The position numbers and the translations under genes are program-made. The notes under the pieces are model-generated. The model searched no databases. It saw only the letters and a program-made list of their open reading frames with translations, and was not told the origin of the DNA. 64,000 bases of DNA from the NCBI GenBank assembly GCA_963989245.1, contig OZ022351.1, forward strand, positions 12,064,412-12,128,411, given 5' to 3'. Of this stretch, positions 1 through 10,532 are shown one piece after another (position 1 is the stretch's first letter; every line of letters starts with the position of its first letter). Origin of the DNA: Nansenia antarctica (taxonomy: Eukaryota > Chordata > Actinopteri > Argentiniformes > Microstomatidae).

Positions 1-51
1 TAATAAGGCTCACAGAGACACGAACTAGCTAGCAGTAGTGGAACAGAGAAG

Positions 52-88
52 ATGGATATTAGAAAATGGCTAAAACCAAAGAATGCAA
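52..88 (+). pseudogene. Start of the MDIRKWLKPKNA exon, truncated (reference copy)
   Basis: ATG at 52 reads MDIRKWLKPKNA, then runs into an A-rich tract and stops (taa at 94). The fuller version in the X blocks has 35 codons. The break lies just after gaatgcaa, where X continues ccgttaccg. I cannot identify the parent; the N-terminus resembles starts seen in transposon-derived or PIP-box proteins, but that is not enough for a call. The piece recurs at offset 51 of almost every monomer. Confidence 0.55.
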
Positions 89-125
89 AAAAATAAAAAA
101 TCTACTTTGTTTTGAACCTTTACAG

Positions 126-287
126 CTCTCCAATGGGATTCCAATCGAGAGCTGGTTCATGGACAGAAATGACAACGAACTCCTGAAGCTGGTTCCCTTC
201 CTGGAGAAGCTTGTGGAGATGAATGAAGACGTAAGGCCACATGTCCGAGAGCGGTTTCGTCTGCATGACCTCCTGCCCCCAGACTGA
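126..287 (+). pseudogene. ctdspl2: CTDSPL2 last coding exon (C-terminal tail), reference copy
   Basis: The 162-nt exon follows a good acceptor (gaacctttacag) and encodes 53 residues plus TGA, beginning LSNGIPIESWF and ending RLHDLLPPD. This matches the C-terminus of CTDSPL2, an SCP/FCP-type Ser/Thr phosphatase, as I know the family. Only the tail after the HAD-type catalytic core is present; the DxDxT motif and the rest of the protein are absent, so no phosphatase can be made. An ATG at 66 opens a frame through the A-rich tract into the exon (73 codons, MAKTKECKKIKN...), but it lies out of frame within the MDIRKWLK exon and may be accidental. About 8 bp of CTDSPL2 3' flank follow the stop before the join to SENP (L) or the short exon (S). 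Substitutions across the 71 copies are few. CTDSPL2 identity is confident; function is unlikely. Confidence 0.9.
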
Positions 288-336
288 GCGCCCCTGAAAC
301 TGATAACTGGGTCGATCTCTGACGGGGGGCAGTCCA

Positions 337-773
337 GATGAGGTGCTAAGTGAAGGGTTTAGACTCACCATCACACGCAAAGACCTCCAGACTCTCCGAC
401 ACCTCAAATGGCTCAACGATGCGGTGAGTTGTTATCATCATGCACCACATATAGTGACAGATTGCCGTACAGAACTGGAAAGAAGGGGGAAAAATAAGTA
501 ATAACGTAGAGATGTTTATTGTTTTCTAATTTTCAGCCATTGTCTTTGCCCTCTCCTCCAGGTCATAAACTTCTACATGAACCTGTTGGTGGAGCGCAGT
601 AAAGACCCTAACCTGCCGACGGTCTACACCTTCAACACCTTCTTCTTTCCCCAGCTGCGCAGTTTCGGTTACTCGGCTGTCCGCCGCTGGACTAAGAACA
701 TGGACATCTTCTCAGTGGACATACTGCTCGTACCCGTCCACCTGGGGAAGCACTGGTGCCTTGTTCATGCTTG
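337..773 (+). pseudogene. senp1: SENP1-like SUMO protease, two-exon fragment, reference copy
   Basis: Exon A (337-423) reads DEVLSEGFRLTITRKDLQTL to WLNDA and ends at a gtgagt donor. A 138-nt intron (424-561, ending ctctcctccag) separates it in phase 0 from exon B (562-773). Exon B reads VINFYMNLLVERSKDP, then FNTFFFPQLRSFGY, RRWTK and VDILLVPVHLGKHWCLV. This is the N-terminal half of the Ulp1/C48 catalytic domain; the His of HLGKHW is the family's catalytic His. FRLTITRKD and HLG-HWCL favour SENP1 over SENP2. Family sequence stops after HWCLV, giving way to HAW and a stop; a gtaaat at 774 could be the old donor. The exons bearing the catalytic Asp and Cys are absent. WLNDA replaces the usual WLNDE. 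The 5' edge of exon A is uncertain. Confidence 0.9.
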
Positions 774-1017
774 GTAAATGCAATGTTAACAAATGGGTGA
801 AATCTTTATTCATACTTATATAAAGCGATTATAAATGGCAATCTTTTTGTGAGAATTGTGCAAATACAGGCACAGGGCAATCTGGGTATTGCAAAAATGA
901 TTACATTAGATTTTCGAGGTTTTACGACTGAGGTCCCAGGTTCTTTCGCCAAGAATCACAGCAATCTTTCAAAGTATTCACCGGTAAGTACAGAATGAGC
1001 AAGCGCAAGATGACCTG
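774..1017 (+). other. L-monomer tail, noncoding
   Basis: From 774 to about 939 the sequence is AT-rich and intron-like, with nothing recognised. From about 940 to the unit end (ggtcccaggttctttcgcc onward) it is the tail shared with S monomers, including an accggtaagtac donor-like site at 985. Confidence 0.6.
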
Positions 1018-1303
1018 TAATAAGGCTCACAGAGACACGAACTAGCTAGCAGTAGTGGAACAGAGAAGATGGATATTAGAAAATGGCTAAAACCAAAGAA
1101 TGCAAAAAAAAAAAAAAAAACTTTGTTTTGAACCTTTACAGCTCTCCAATGGGATTCCAATCGAGAGCTGGTTCATGGACAGAAATGACAACGAACTCCT
1201 GAAGCTGGTTCCCTTCCTGGAGAAGCTTGTGGAGATGAATGAAGACGTAAGGCCACATGTCCGAGAGCGGTTTCGTCTGCATGACCTCCTGCCCCCAGAC
1301 TGA

Positions 1304-1508
1304 GCGCCCCTGCTACGTCCTCCATGAGGACCACCTCTACCTCAGGCTACTGCAAGTATGAGCCACAATTACATCATTGTTATTTTGAATGAAAAAATAA
1401 TCGCTAGCAGTAGTAGAACAGAGAAGATGGATATTAGGAAAAAGGCTAAATACAAAGAATGCAACCGTACAAATTAAAGAGACTGATAACCTAACAGAAT
1501 TACCACAG
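1304..1508 (+). pseudogene. S-specific middle: unrecognised exon end plus degenerate MDIRK exon copy
   Basis: At about 1312-1356 the frame reads CYVLHEDHLYLRLLQ and ends at a gtatgag donor; the fuller exon is in the X blocks. From 1405 the string gctagcagtagtagaacagagaagatggatatt repeats the monomer start, but the exon copy reads MDIRKKAKYKECNRPN then stops. S monomers therefore hold two diverged copies of the same start segment. Confidence 0.6.
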
Positions 1509-1552
1509 GTTCTTTCGCCACGAATCACAGCAATCTTTCAAAGTATTCACCG
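1509..1552 (+). other. Candidate 44-nt micro-exon in the shared tail (reference copy)
   Basis: An accacag acceptor-like site precedes 44 nt ending caccg, followed by a near-consensus gtaagt donor. The flanks are present in nearly every monomer. One frame reads FFRHESQQSFKVFT. Splicing use is inference only; the upstream pyrimidine tract is weak. Confidence 0.3.
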
Positions 1553-1586
1553 GTAAGTACAGAATGAGCAAGCGCAAGATGACCTG

Positions 1587-2603
1587 TAATAAGGCTCACA
1601 GAGACACGAACTAGCTAGCAGTAGTGGAACAGAGAAGATGGATATTAGAAAATGGCTAAAACCAAAGAATGCAAAAAAATAAAAAATCTACTTTGTTTTG
1701 AACCTTTACAGCTCTCCAATGGGATTCCAATCGAGAGCTGGTTCATGGACAGAAATGACAACGAACTCCTGAAGCTGGTTCCCTTCCTGGAGAAGCTTGT
1801 GGAGATGAATGAAGACGTAAGGCCACATGTCCGAGAGCGGTTTCGTCTGCATGACCTCCTGCCCCCAGACTGAGCGCCCCTGAAACTGATAACTGGGTCG
1901 ATCTCTGACGGGGGGCAGTCCAGATGAGGTGCTAAGTGAAGGGTTTAGACTCACCATCACACGCAAAGACCTCCAGACTCTCCGACACCTCAAATGGCTC
2001 AACGATGCGGTGAGTTGTTATCATCATGCACCACATATAGTGACAGATTGCCGTACAGAACTGGAAAGAAGGGGGAAAAATAAGTAATAACGTAGAGATG
2101 TTTATTGTTTTCTAATTTTCAGCCATTGTCTTTGCCCTCTCCTCCAGGTCATAAACTTCTACATGAACCTGTTGGTGGAGCGCAGTAAAGACCCTAACCT
2201 GCCGACGGTCTACACCTTCAACACCTTCTTCTTTCCCCAGCTGCGCAGTTTCGGTTACTCGGCTGTCCGCCGCTGGACTAAGAACATGGACATCTTTTCA
2301 GTGGACATACTGCTCGTACCCGTCCACCTGGGGAAGCACTGGTGCCTTGTTCATGCTTGGTAAATGCAATGTTAACAAATGGGTGAAATCTTTATTCATA
2401 CTTATATAAAGCGATTATAAATGGCAATCTTTTTGTGAGAATTGTGCAAATACAGCCACAGGGCAATCTGGGTATTGCAAAAATGATTACATTAGATTTT
2501 CGAGGTTTTACGACTGAGGTCCCAGGTTCTTTCGCCAAGAATCACAGCAATCTTTCAAAGTATTCACCGGTAAGTACAGAATGAGCAAGCGCAAGATGAC
2601 CTG
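1587..2603 (+). repeat. L monomer 3
   Basis: CTDSPL2 tail 1712-1873. gccacaggg variant in the tail. Confidence 0.93.
1923..2359 (+). pseudogene. SENP1-like fragment, copy 2
   Basis: Exons 1923-2009 and 2148-2359. Silent ttctc to ttttc change in exon B. Confidence 0.88.
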
Positions 2604-3172
2604 TAATAAGGCTCACAGAGACACGAACTAGCTAGCAGTAGTGGAACAGAGAAGATGGATATTAGAAAATGGCTAAAACCAAAGAATGCAAAAAAAAAAA
2701 AAAATACTTTGTTTTGAACCTTTACAGCTCTCCAATGGGATTCCAATCGAGAGCTGGTTCATGGACAGAAATGACAACGAACTCCTGAAGCTGGTTCCCT
2801 TCCTGGAGAAGCTTGTGGAGATGAATGAAGACGTAAGGCCACATGTCCGAGAGCGGTTTCGTCTGCATGACCTCCTGCCCCCAGACTGAGCGCCCCTGCT
2901 ACGTCCTCCATGAGGACCACCTCTACCTCAGGCTACTGCAAGTATGAGCCACAATTACATCATTGTTATTTTGAATGAAAAAATAATCGCTAGCAGTAGT
3001 AGAACAGAGAAGATGGATATTAGGAAAAAGGCTAAATACAAAGAATGCAACCGTCCAAATTAAAGAGACTGATAACCTAACAGAATTACCACAGGTTCTT
3101 TCGCCACGAATCACAGCAATCTTTCAAAGTATTCACCGGTAAGTACAGAATGAGCAAGCGCAAGATGACCTG
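2604..3172 (+). repeat. S monomer 4
   Basis: CTDSPL2 tail 2728-2889. A-tract of 15; accgtcc variant. Confidence 0.93.
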
Positions 3173-4189
3173 TAATAAGGCTCACAGAGACACGAACTAG
3201 CTAGCAGTAGTGGAACAGAGAAGATGGATATTAGAAAATGGCTAAAACCAAAGAATGCAAAAAAATAAAAAATCTACTTTGTTTTGAACCTTTACAGCTC
3301 TCCAATGGGATTCCAATCGAGAGCTGGTTCATGGACAGAAATGACAACGAACTCCTGAAGCTGGTTCCCTTCCTGGAGAAGCTTGTGGAGATGAATGAAG
3401 ACGTAAGGCCACATGTCCGAGAGCGGTTTCGTCTGCATGACCTCCTGCCCCCAGACTGAGCGCCCCTGAAACTGATAACTGGGTCGATCTCTGACGGGGG
3501 GCAGTCCAGATGAGGTGCTAAGTGAAGGGTTTAGACTCACCATCACACGCAAAGACCTCCAGACTCTCCGACACCTCAAATGGCTCAACGATGCGGTGAG
3601 TTGTTATCATCATGCACCACATATAGTGACAGATTGCCGTACAGAACTGGAAAGAAGGGGGAAAAATAAGTAATAACGTAGAGATGTTTATTGTTTTCTA
3701 ATTTTCAGCCATTGTCTTTGCCCTCTCCTCCAGGTCATAAACTTCTACATGAACCTGTTGGTGGAGCGCAGTAAAGACCCTAACCTGCCGACGGTCTACA
3801 CCTTCAACACCTTCTTCTTTCCCCAGCTGCGCAGTTTCGGTTACTCGGCTGTCCGCCGCTGGACTAAGAACATGGACATCTTCTCAGTGGACATACTGCT
3901 CGTACCCGTCCACCTGGGGAAGCACTGGTGCCTTGTTCATGCTTGGTAAATGCAATGTTAACAAATGGGTGAAATCTTTATTCATACTTATATAAAGCGA
4001 TTATAAATGGCAATCTTTTTGTGAGAATTGTGCAAATACAGGCACAGGGCAATCTGGGTATTGCAAAAATGATTACATTAGATTTTCGAGGTTTTACGAC
4101 TGAGGTCCCAGGTTCTTTCGCCAAGAATCACAGCAATCTTTCAAAGTATTCACCGGTAAGTACAGAATGAGCAAGCGCAAGATGACCTG
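3173..4189 (+). repeat. L monomer 5
   Basis: CTDSPL2 tail 3298-3459. Same variants as monomer 1. Confidence 0.93.
3509..3945 (+). pseudogene. SENP1-like fragment, copy 3
   Basis: Exons 3509-3595 and 3734-3945. Confidence 0.88.
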
Positions 4190-4758
4190 TAATAAGGCTC
4201 ACAGAGACACGAACTAGCTAGCAGTAGTGGAACAGAGAAGATGGATATTAGAAAATGGCTAAAACCAAAGAATGCAAAAAAAAAAAAAAAAACTTTGTTT
4301 TGAACCTTTACAGCTCTCCAATGGGATTCCAATCGAGAGCTGGTTCATGGACAGAAATGACAACGAACTCCTGAAGCTGGTTCCCTTCCTGGAGAAGCTT
4401 GTGGAGATGAATGAAGACGTAAGGCCACATGTCCGAGAGCGGTTTCGTCTGCATGACCTCCTGCCCCCAGACTGAGCGCCCCTGCTACGTCCTCCATGAG
4501 GACCACCTCTACCTCAGGCTACTGCAAGTATGAGCCACAATTACATCATTGTTATTTTGAATGAAAAAATAATCGCTAGCAGTAGTAGAACAGAGAAGAT
4601 GGATATTAGGAAAAAGGCTAAATACAAAGAATGCAACCGTACAAATTAAAGAGACTGATAACCTAACAGAATTACCACAGGTTCTTTCGCCACGAATCAC
4701 AGCAATCTTTCAAAGTATTCACCGGTAAGTACAGAATGAGCAAGCGCAAGATGACCTG
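4190..4758 (+). repeat. S monomer 6
   Basis: CTDSPL2 tail 4314-4475. Same variants as monomer 2. Confidence 0.93.
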
Positions 4759-5775
4759 TAATAAGGCTCACAGAGACACGAACTAGCTAGCAGTAGTGGA
4801 ACAGAGAAGATGGATATTAGAAAATGGCTAAAACCAAAGAATGCAAAAAAATAAAAAATCTACTTTGTTTTGAACCTTTACAGCTCTCCAATGGGATTCC
4901 AATCGAGAGCTGGTTCATGGACAGAAATGACAACGAACTCCTGAAGCTGGTTCCCTTCCTGGAGAAGCTTGTGGAGATGAATGAAGACGTAAGGCCACAT
5001 GTCCGAGAGCGGTTTCGTCTGCATGACCTCCTGCCCCCAGACTGAGCGCCCCTGAAACTGATAACTGGGTCGATCTCTGACGGGGGGCAGTCCAGATGAG
5101 GTGCTAAGTGAAGGGTTTAGACTCACCATCACACGCAAAGACCTCCAGACTCTCCGACACCTCAAATGGCTCAACGATGCGGTGAGTTGTTATCATCATG
5201 CACCACATATAGTGACAGATTGCCGTACAGAACTGGAAAGAAGGGGGAAAAATAAGTAATAACGTAGAGATGTTTATTGTTTTCTAATTTTCAGCCATTG
5301 TCTTTGCCCTCTCCTCCAGGTCATAAACTTCTACATGAACCTGTTGGTGGAGCGCAGTAAAGACCCTAACCTGCCGACGGTCTACACCTTCAACACCTTC
5401 TTCTTTCCCCAGCTGCGCAGTTTCGGTTACTCGGCTGTCCGCCGCTGGACTAAGAACATGGACATCTTTTCAGTGGACATACTGCTCGTACCCGTCCACC
5501 TGGGGAAGCACTGGTGCCTTGTTCATGCTTGGTAAATGCAATGTTAACAAATGGGTGAAATCTTTATTCATACTTATATAAAGCGATTATAAATGGCAAT
5601 CTTTTTGTGAGAATTGTGCAAATACAGCCACAGGGCAATCTGGGTATTGCAAAAATGATTACATTAGATTTTCGAGGTTTTACGACTGAGGTCCCAGGTT
5701 CTTTCGCCAAGAATCACAGCAATCTTTCAAAGTATTCACCGGTAAGTACAGAATGAGCAAGCGCAAGATGACCTG
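4759..5775 (+). repeat. L monomer 7
   Basis: CTDSPL2 tail 4884-5045. Same variants as monomer 3. Confidence 0.93.
5095..5531 (+). pseudogene. SENP1-like fragment, copy 4
   Basis: Exons 5095-5181 and 5320-5531; ttttc variant. Confidence 0.88.
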
Positions 5776-6344
5776 TAATAAGGCTCACAGAGACACGAAC
5801 TAGCTAGCAGTAGTGGAACAGAGAAGATGGATATTAGAAAATGGCTAAAACCAAAGAATGCAAAAAAAAAAAAAAATACTTTGTTTTGAACCTTTACAGC
5901 TCTCCAATGGGATTCCAATCGAGAGCTGGTTCATGGACAGAAATGACAACGAACTCCTGAAGCTGGTTCCCTTCCTGGAGAAGCTTGTGGAGATGAATGA
6001 AGACGTAAGGCCACATGTCCGAGAGCGGTTTCGTCTGCATGACCTCCTGCCCCCAGACTGAGCGCCCCTGCTACGTCCTCCATGAGGACCACCTCTACCT
6101 CAGGCTACTGCAAGTATGAGCCACAATTACATCATTGTTATTTTGAATGAAAAAATAATCGCTAGCAGTAGTAGAACAGAGAAGATGGATATTAGGAAAA
6201 AGGCTAAATACAAAGAATGCAACCGTCCAAATTAAAGAGACTGATAACCTAACAGAATTACCACAGGTTCTTTCGCCACGAATCACAGCAATCTTTCAAA
6301 GTATTCACCGGTAAGTACAGAATGAGCAAGCGCAAGATGACCTG
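5776..6344 (+). repeat. S monomer 8
   Basis: CTDSPL2 tail 5900-6061. Same variants as monomer 4. Confidence 0.93.
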
Positions 6345-7361
6345 TAATAAGGCTCACAGAGACACGAACTAGCTAGCAGTAGTGGAACAGAGAAGATGGA
6401 TATTAGAAAATGGCTAAAACCAAAGAATGCAAAAAAATAAAAAATCTACTTTGTTTTGAACCTTTACAGCTCTCCAATGGGATTCCAATCGAGAGCTGGT
6501 TCATGGACAGAAATGACAACGAACTCCTGAAGCTGGTTCCCTTCCTGGAGAAGCTTGTGGAGATGAATGAAGACGTAAGGCCACATGTCCGAGAGCGGTT
6601 TCGTCTGCATGACCTCCTGCCCCCAGACTGAGCGCCCCTGAAACTGATAACTGGGTCGATCTCTGACGGGGGGCAGTCCAGATGAGGTGCTAAGTGAAGG
6701 GTTTAGACTCACCATCACACGCAAAGACCTCCAGACTCTCCGACACCTCAAATGGCTCAACGATGCGGTGAGTTGTTATCATCATGCACCACATATAGTG
6801 ACAGATTGCCGTACAGAACTGGAAAGAAGGGGGAAAAATAAGTAATAACGTAGAGATGTTTATTGTTTTCTAATTTTCAGCCATTGTCTTTGCCCTCTCC
6901 TCCAGGTCATAAACTTCTACATGAACCTGTTGGTGGAGCGCAGTAAAGACCCTAACCTGCCGACGGTCTACACCTTCAACACCTTCTTCTTTCCCCAGCT
7001 GCGCAGTTTCGGTTACTCGGCTGTCCGCCGCTGGACTAAGAACATGGACATCTTCTCAGTGGACATACTGCTCGTACCCGTCCACCTGGGGAAGCACTGG
7101 TGCCTTGTTCATGCTTGGTAAATGCAATGTTAACAAATGGGTGAAATCTTTATTCATACTTATATAAAGCGATTATAAATGGCAATCTTTTTGTGAGAAT
7201 TGTGCAAATACAGGCACAGGGCAATCTGGGTATTGCAAAAATGATTACATTAGATTTTCGAGGTTTTACGACTGAGGTCCCAGGTTCTTTCGCCAAGAAT
7301 CACAGCAATCTTTCAAAGTATTCACCGGTAAGTACAGAATGAGCAAGCGCAAGATGACCTG
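6345..7361 (+). repeat. L monomer 9
   Basis: CTDSPL2 tail 6470-6631. ggcacaggg type, third occurrence of the dimer start. Confidence 0.93.
6681..7117 (+). pseudogene. SENP1-like fragment, copy 5
   Basis: Exons 6681-6767 and 6906-7117. Confidence 0.88.
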
Positions 7362-8377
7362 TAATAAGGCTCACAGAGACACGAACTAGCTAGCAGTAGT
7401 GGAACAGAGAAGATGGATATTAGAAAATGGCTAAAACCAAAGAATGCAAAAAAAAAAAAAAAAACTTTGTTTTGAACCTTTACAGCTCTCCAATGGGATT
7501 CCAATCGAGAGCTGGTTCATGGACAGAAATGACAACGAACTCCTGAAGCTGGTTCCCTTCCTGGAGAAGCTTGTGGAGATGAATGAAGACGTAAGGCCAC
7601 ATGTCCGAGAGCGGTTTCGTCTGCATGACCTCCTGCCCCCAGACTGAGCGCCCCTGAAACTGATAACTGGGTCGATCTCTGACGGGGGGCAGTCCAGATG
7701 AGGTGCTAAGTGAAGGGTTTAGACTCACCATCACACGCAAAGACCTCCAGACTCTCCGACACCTCAAATGGCTCAACGATGCGGTGAGTTGTTATCATCA
7801 TGCACCACATATAGTGACAGATTGCCGTACAGAACTGGAAAGAAGGGGGAAAAATAAGTAATAATGTAGAGATGTTTATTGTTTTCTAATTTTCAGCCAT
7901 TGTCTTTGCCCTCTCCTCCAGGTCATAAACTTCTACATGAACCTGTTGGTGGAGCGCAGTAAAGACCCTAACCTGCCGACGGTCTACACCTTCAACACCT
8001 TCTTCTTTCCCCAGCTGCGCAGTTTCGGTTACTCGGCTGTCCGCCGCTGGACTAAGAACATGGACATCTTCTCAGTGGACATACTGCTCGTACCCGTCCA
8101 CCTGGGGAAGCACTGGTGCCTTGTTCATGCTTGGTAAATGCAATGTTAACAAATGGGTGAAATCTTTATTCATACTTATATAAAGCGATTATAAATGGCA
8201 ATCTTTTTGTGAGAATTGTGCAAATACAGCCACAGGGCAATCTGGGTATTGCAAAAATGATTACATTAGATTTTCGAGGTTTTACGACTGAGGTCCCAGG
8301 TTCTTTCGCCAAGAATCACAGCAATCTTTCAAAGTATTCACCGGTAAGTACAGAATGAGCAAGCGCAAGATGACCTG
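7362..8377 (+). repeat. L monomer 10, hybrid
   Basis: CTDSPL2 tail 7486-7647. It has the pure A-tract typical of S units but continues as L, directly after another L. It looks like an S/L recombinant. Confidence 0.9.
7697..8133 (+). pseudogene. SENP1-like fragment, copy 6
   Basis: Exons 7697-7783 and 7922-8133. Intron carries ataatgtag in place of ataacgtag. Confidence 0.88.
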
Positions 8378-8946
8378 TAATAAGGCTCACAGAGACACGA
8401 ACTAGCTAGCAGTAGTGGAACAGAGAAGATGGATATTAGAAAATGGCTAAAACCAAAGAATGCAAAAAGAAAAAAAAAAACTTTGTTTTGAACCTTTACA
8501 GCTCTCCAATGGGATTCCAATCGAGAGCTGGTTCATGGACAGAAATGACAACGAACTCCTGAAGCTGGTTCCCTTCCTGGAGAAGCTTGTGGAGATGAAT
8601 GAAGACGTAAGGCCACATGTCCGAGAGCGGTTTCGTCTGCATGACCTCCTGCCCCCAGACTGAGCGCCCCTGCTACGTCCTCCATGAGGACCACCTCTAC
8701 CTCAGGCTACTGCAAGTATGAGCCACAATTACATCATTGTTATTTTGAATGAAAAAATAATCGCTAGCAGTAGTAGAACAGAGAAGATGGATATTAGGAA
8801 AAAGGCTAAATACAATGAATGCAACCGTACAAATTAAAGAGACTGATAACCTAACAGAATTACCACAGGTTCTTTCGCCACGAATCACAGCAATCTTTCA
8901 AAGTATTCACCGGTAAGTACAGAATGAGCAAGCGCAAGATGACCTG
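8378..8946 (+). repeat. S monomer 11
   Basis: CTDSPL2 tail 8502-8663. A-tract interrupted by one g; tacaatgaatg variant at 8811. Confidence 0.93.
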
Positions 8947-9963
8947 TAATAAGGCTCACAGAGACACGAACTAGCTAGCAGTAGTGGAACAGAGAAGATG
9001 GATATTAGAAAATGGCTAAAACCAAAGAATGCAAAAAAATAAAAAATCTACTTTGTTTTGAACCTTTACAGCTCTCCAATGGGATTCCAATCGAGAGCTG
9101 GTTCATGGACAGAAATGACAACGAACTCCTGAAGCTGGTTCCCTTCCTGGAGAAGCTTGTGGAGATGAATGAAGACGTAAGGCCACATGTCCGAGAGCGG
9201 TTTCGTCTGCATGACCTCCTGCCCCCAGACTGAGCGCCCCTGAAACTGATAACTGGGTCGATCTCTGACGGGGGGCAGTCCAGATGAGGTGCTAAGTGAA
9301 GGGTTTAGACTCACCATCACACGCAAAGACCTCCAGACTCTCCGACACCTCAAATGGCTCAACGATGCGGTGAGTTGTTATCATCATGCACCACATATAG
9401 TGACAGATTGCCGTACAGAACTGGAAAGAAGGGGGAAAAATAAGTAATAACGTAGAGATGTTTATTGTTTTCTAATTTTCAGCCATTGTCTTTGCCCTCT
9501 CCTCCAGGTCATAAACTTCTACATGAACCTGTTGGTGGAGCGCAGTAAAGACCCTAACCTGCCGACGGTCTACACCTTCAACACCTTCTTCTTTCCCCAG
9601 CTGCGCAGTTTCGGTTACTCGGCTGTCCGCCGCTGGACTAAGAACATGGACATCTTTTCAGTGGACATACTGCTCGTACCCGTCCACCTGGGGAAGCACT
9701 GGTGCCTTGTTCATGCTTGGTAAATGCAATGTTAACAAATGGGTGAAATCTTTATTCATACTTATATAAAGCGATTATAAATGGCAATCTTTTTGTGAGA
9801 ATTGTGCAAATACAGCCACAGGGCAATCTGGGTATTGCAAAAATGATTACATTAGATTTTCGAGGTTTTACGACTGAGGTCCCAGGTTCTTTCGCCAAGA
9901 ATCACAGCAATCTTTCAAAGTATTCACCGGTAAGTACAGAATGAGCAAGCGCAAGATGACCTG
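8947..9963 (+). repeat. L monomer 12
   Basis: CTDSPL2 tail 9072-9233. Confidence 0.93.
9283..9719 (+). pseudogene. SENP1-like fragment, copy 7
   Basis: Exons 9283-9369 and 9508-9719; ttttc variant, marking the second half of the old dimer. Confidence 0.88.
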
Positions 9964-10532
9964 TAATAAGGCTCACAGAGACACGAACTAGCTAGCAGTA
10001 GTGGAACAGAGAAGATGGATATTAGAAAATGGCTAAAACCAAAGAATGCAAAAAAAAAAAAAACTACTTTGTTTTGAACCTTTACAGCTCTCCAATGGGA
10101 TTCCAATCGAGAGCTGGTTCATGGACAGAAATGACAACGAACTCCTGAAGCTGGTTCCCTTCCTGGAGAAGCTTGTGGAGATGAATGAAGACGTAAGGCC
10201 ACATGTCCGAGAGCGGTTTCGTCTGCATGACCTCCTGCCCCCAGACTGAGCGCCCCTGCTACGTCCTCCATGAGGACCACCTCTACCTCAGGCTACTGCA
10301 AGTATGAGCCACAATTACATCATTGTTATTTTGAATGAAAAAATAATCGCTAGCAGTAGTAGAACAGAGAAGATGGATATTAGGAAAAAGGCTAAATACA
10401 AAGAATGCAACCGTCCAAATTAAAGAGACTGATAACCTAACAGAATTACCACAGGTTCTTTCGCCACGAATCACAGCAATCTTTCAAAGTATTCACCGGT
10501 AAGTACAGAATGAGCAAGCGCAAGATGACCTG
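9964..10532 (+). repeat. S monomer 13
   Basis: CTDSPL2 tail 10088-10249. Confidence 0.93.

Larger units (their letters stand above)
1..1017 (+). repeat. L monomer 1
   Basis: Reference L unit. SENP exon B has ttctc; tail has ggcacaggg. Confidence 0.93.
1018..1586 (+). repeat. S monomer 2
   Basis: CTDSPL2 tail 1142-1303. A-tract of 17; accgtac variant. Confidence 0.93.
1..6344 (+). repeat. Higher-order repeat: two copies of a 3172-bp L-S-L-S dimer
   Basis: Units 1-3172 and 3173-6344 repeat the same alternation of private variants: accgtac versus accgtcc in successive S units, ggcacaggg versus gccacaggg and atcttctc versus atcttttc in successive L units, and A-tracts of 17 then 15. I noticed no difference between the two dimers where I compared them. 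A third, modified dimer follows from 6345. Confidence 0.92.

Noticed and set aside
120..416. 98-residue open frame on the minus strand, repeated in each L monomer
   Set aside because: It is the antisense of the CTDSPL2 tail and SENP exon A; its residues match no family I know and it repeats only because the sense strand repeats.
126..773. A functional CTDSPL2-SENP fusion protein
   Set aside because: The CTDSPL2 exon ends in its natural stop before SENP begins in every L copy, and a stop also precedes SENP exon A in its own frame.
815..840. tatataaag as a promoter TATA box
   Set aside because: It lies in an AT-rich intron-like tail downstream of SENP exon B; no transcript start evidence or other core elements.
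1..1017. Helitron capture as the origin of the chimeric unit
   Set aside because: Multi-gene exon capture with introns would fit, but I found no convincing 5' TC and 3' hairpin-CTRR ends around the monomer; left as an untested idea.
978..1160. 60-residue minus-strand frame with poly-Phe
   Set aside because: The poly-Phe is the A-tract read backwards; its length changes with the homopolymer.
1337..1528. 63-residue minus-strand frame in each S monomer
   Set aside because: Low-complexity, Phe-rich antisense reading over the degenerate MDIRK copy; no start context or homology.
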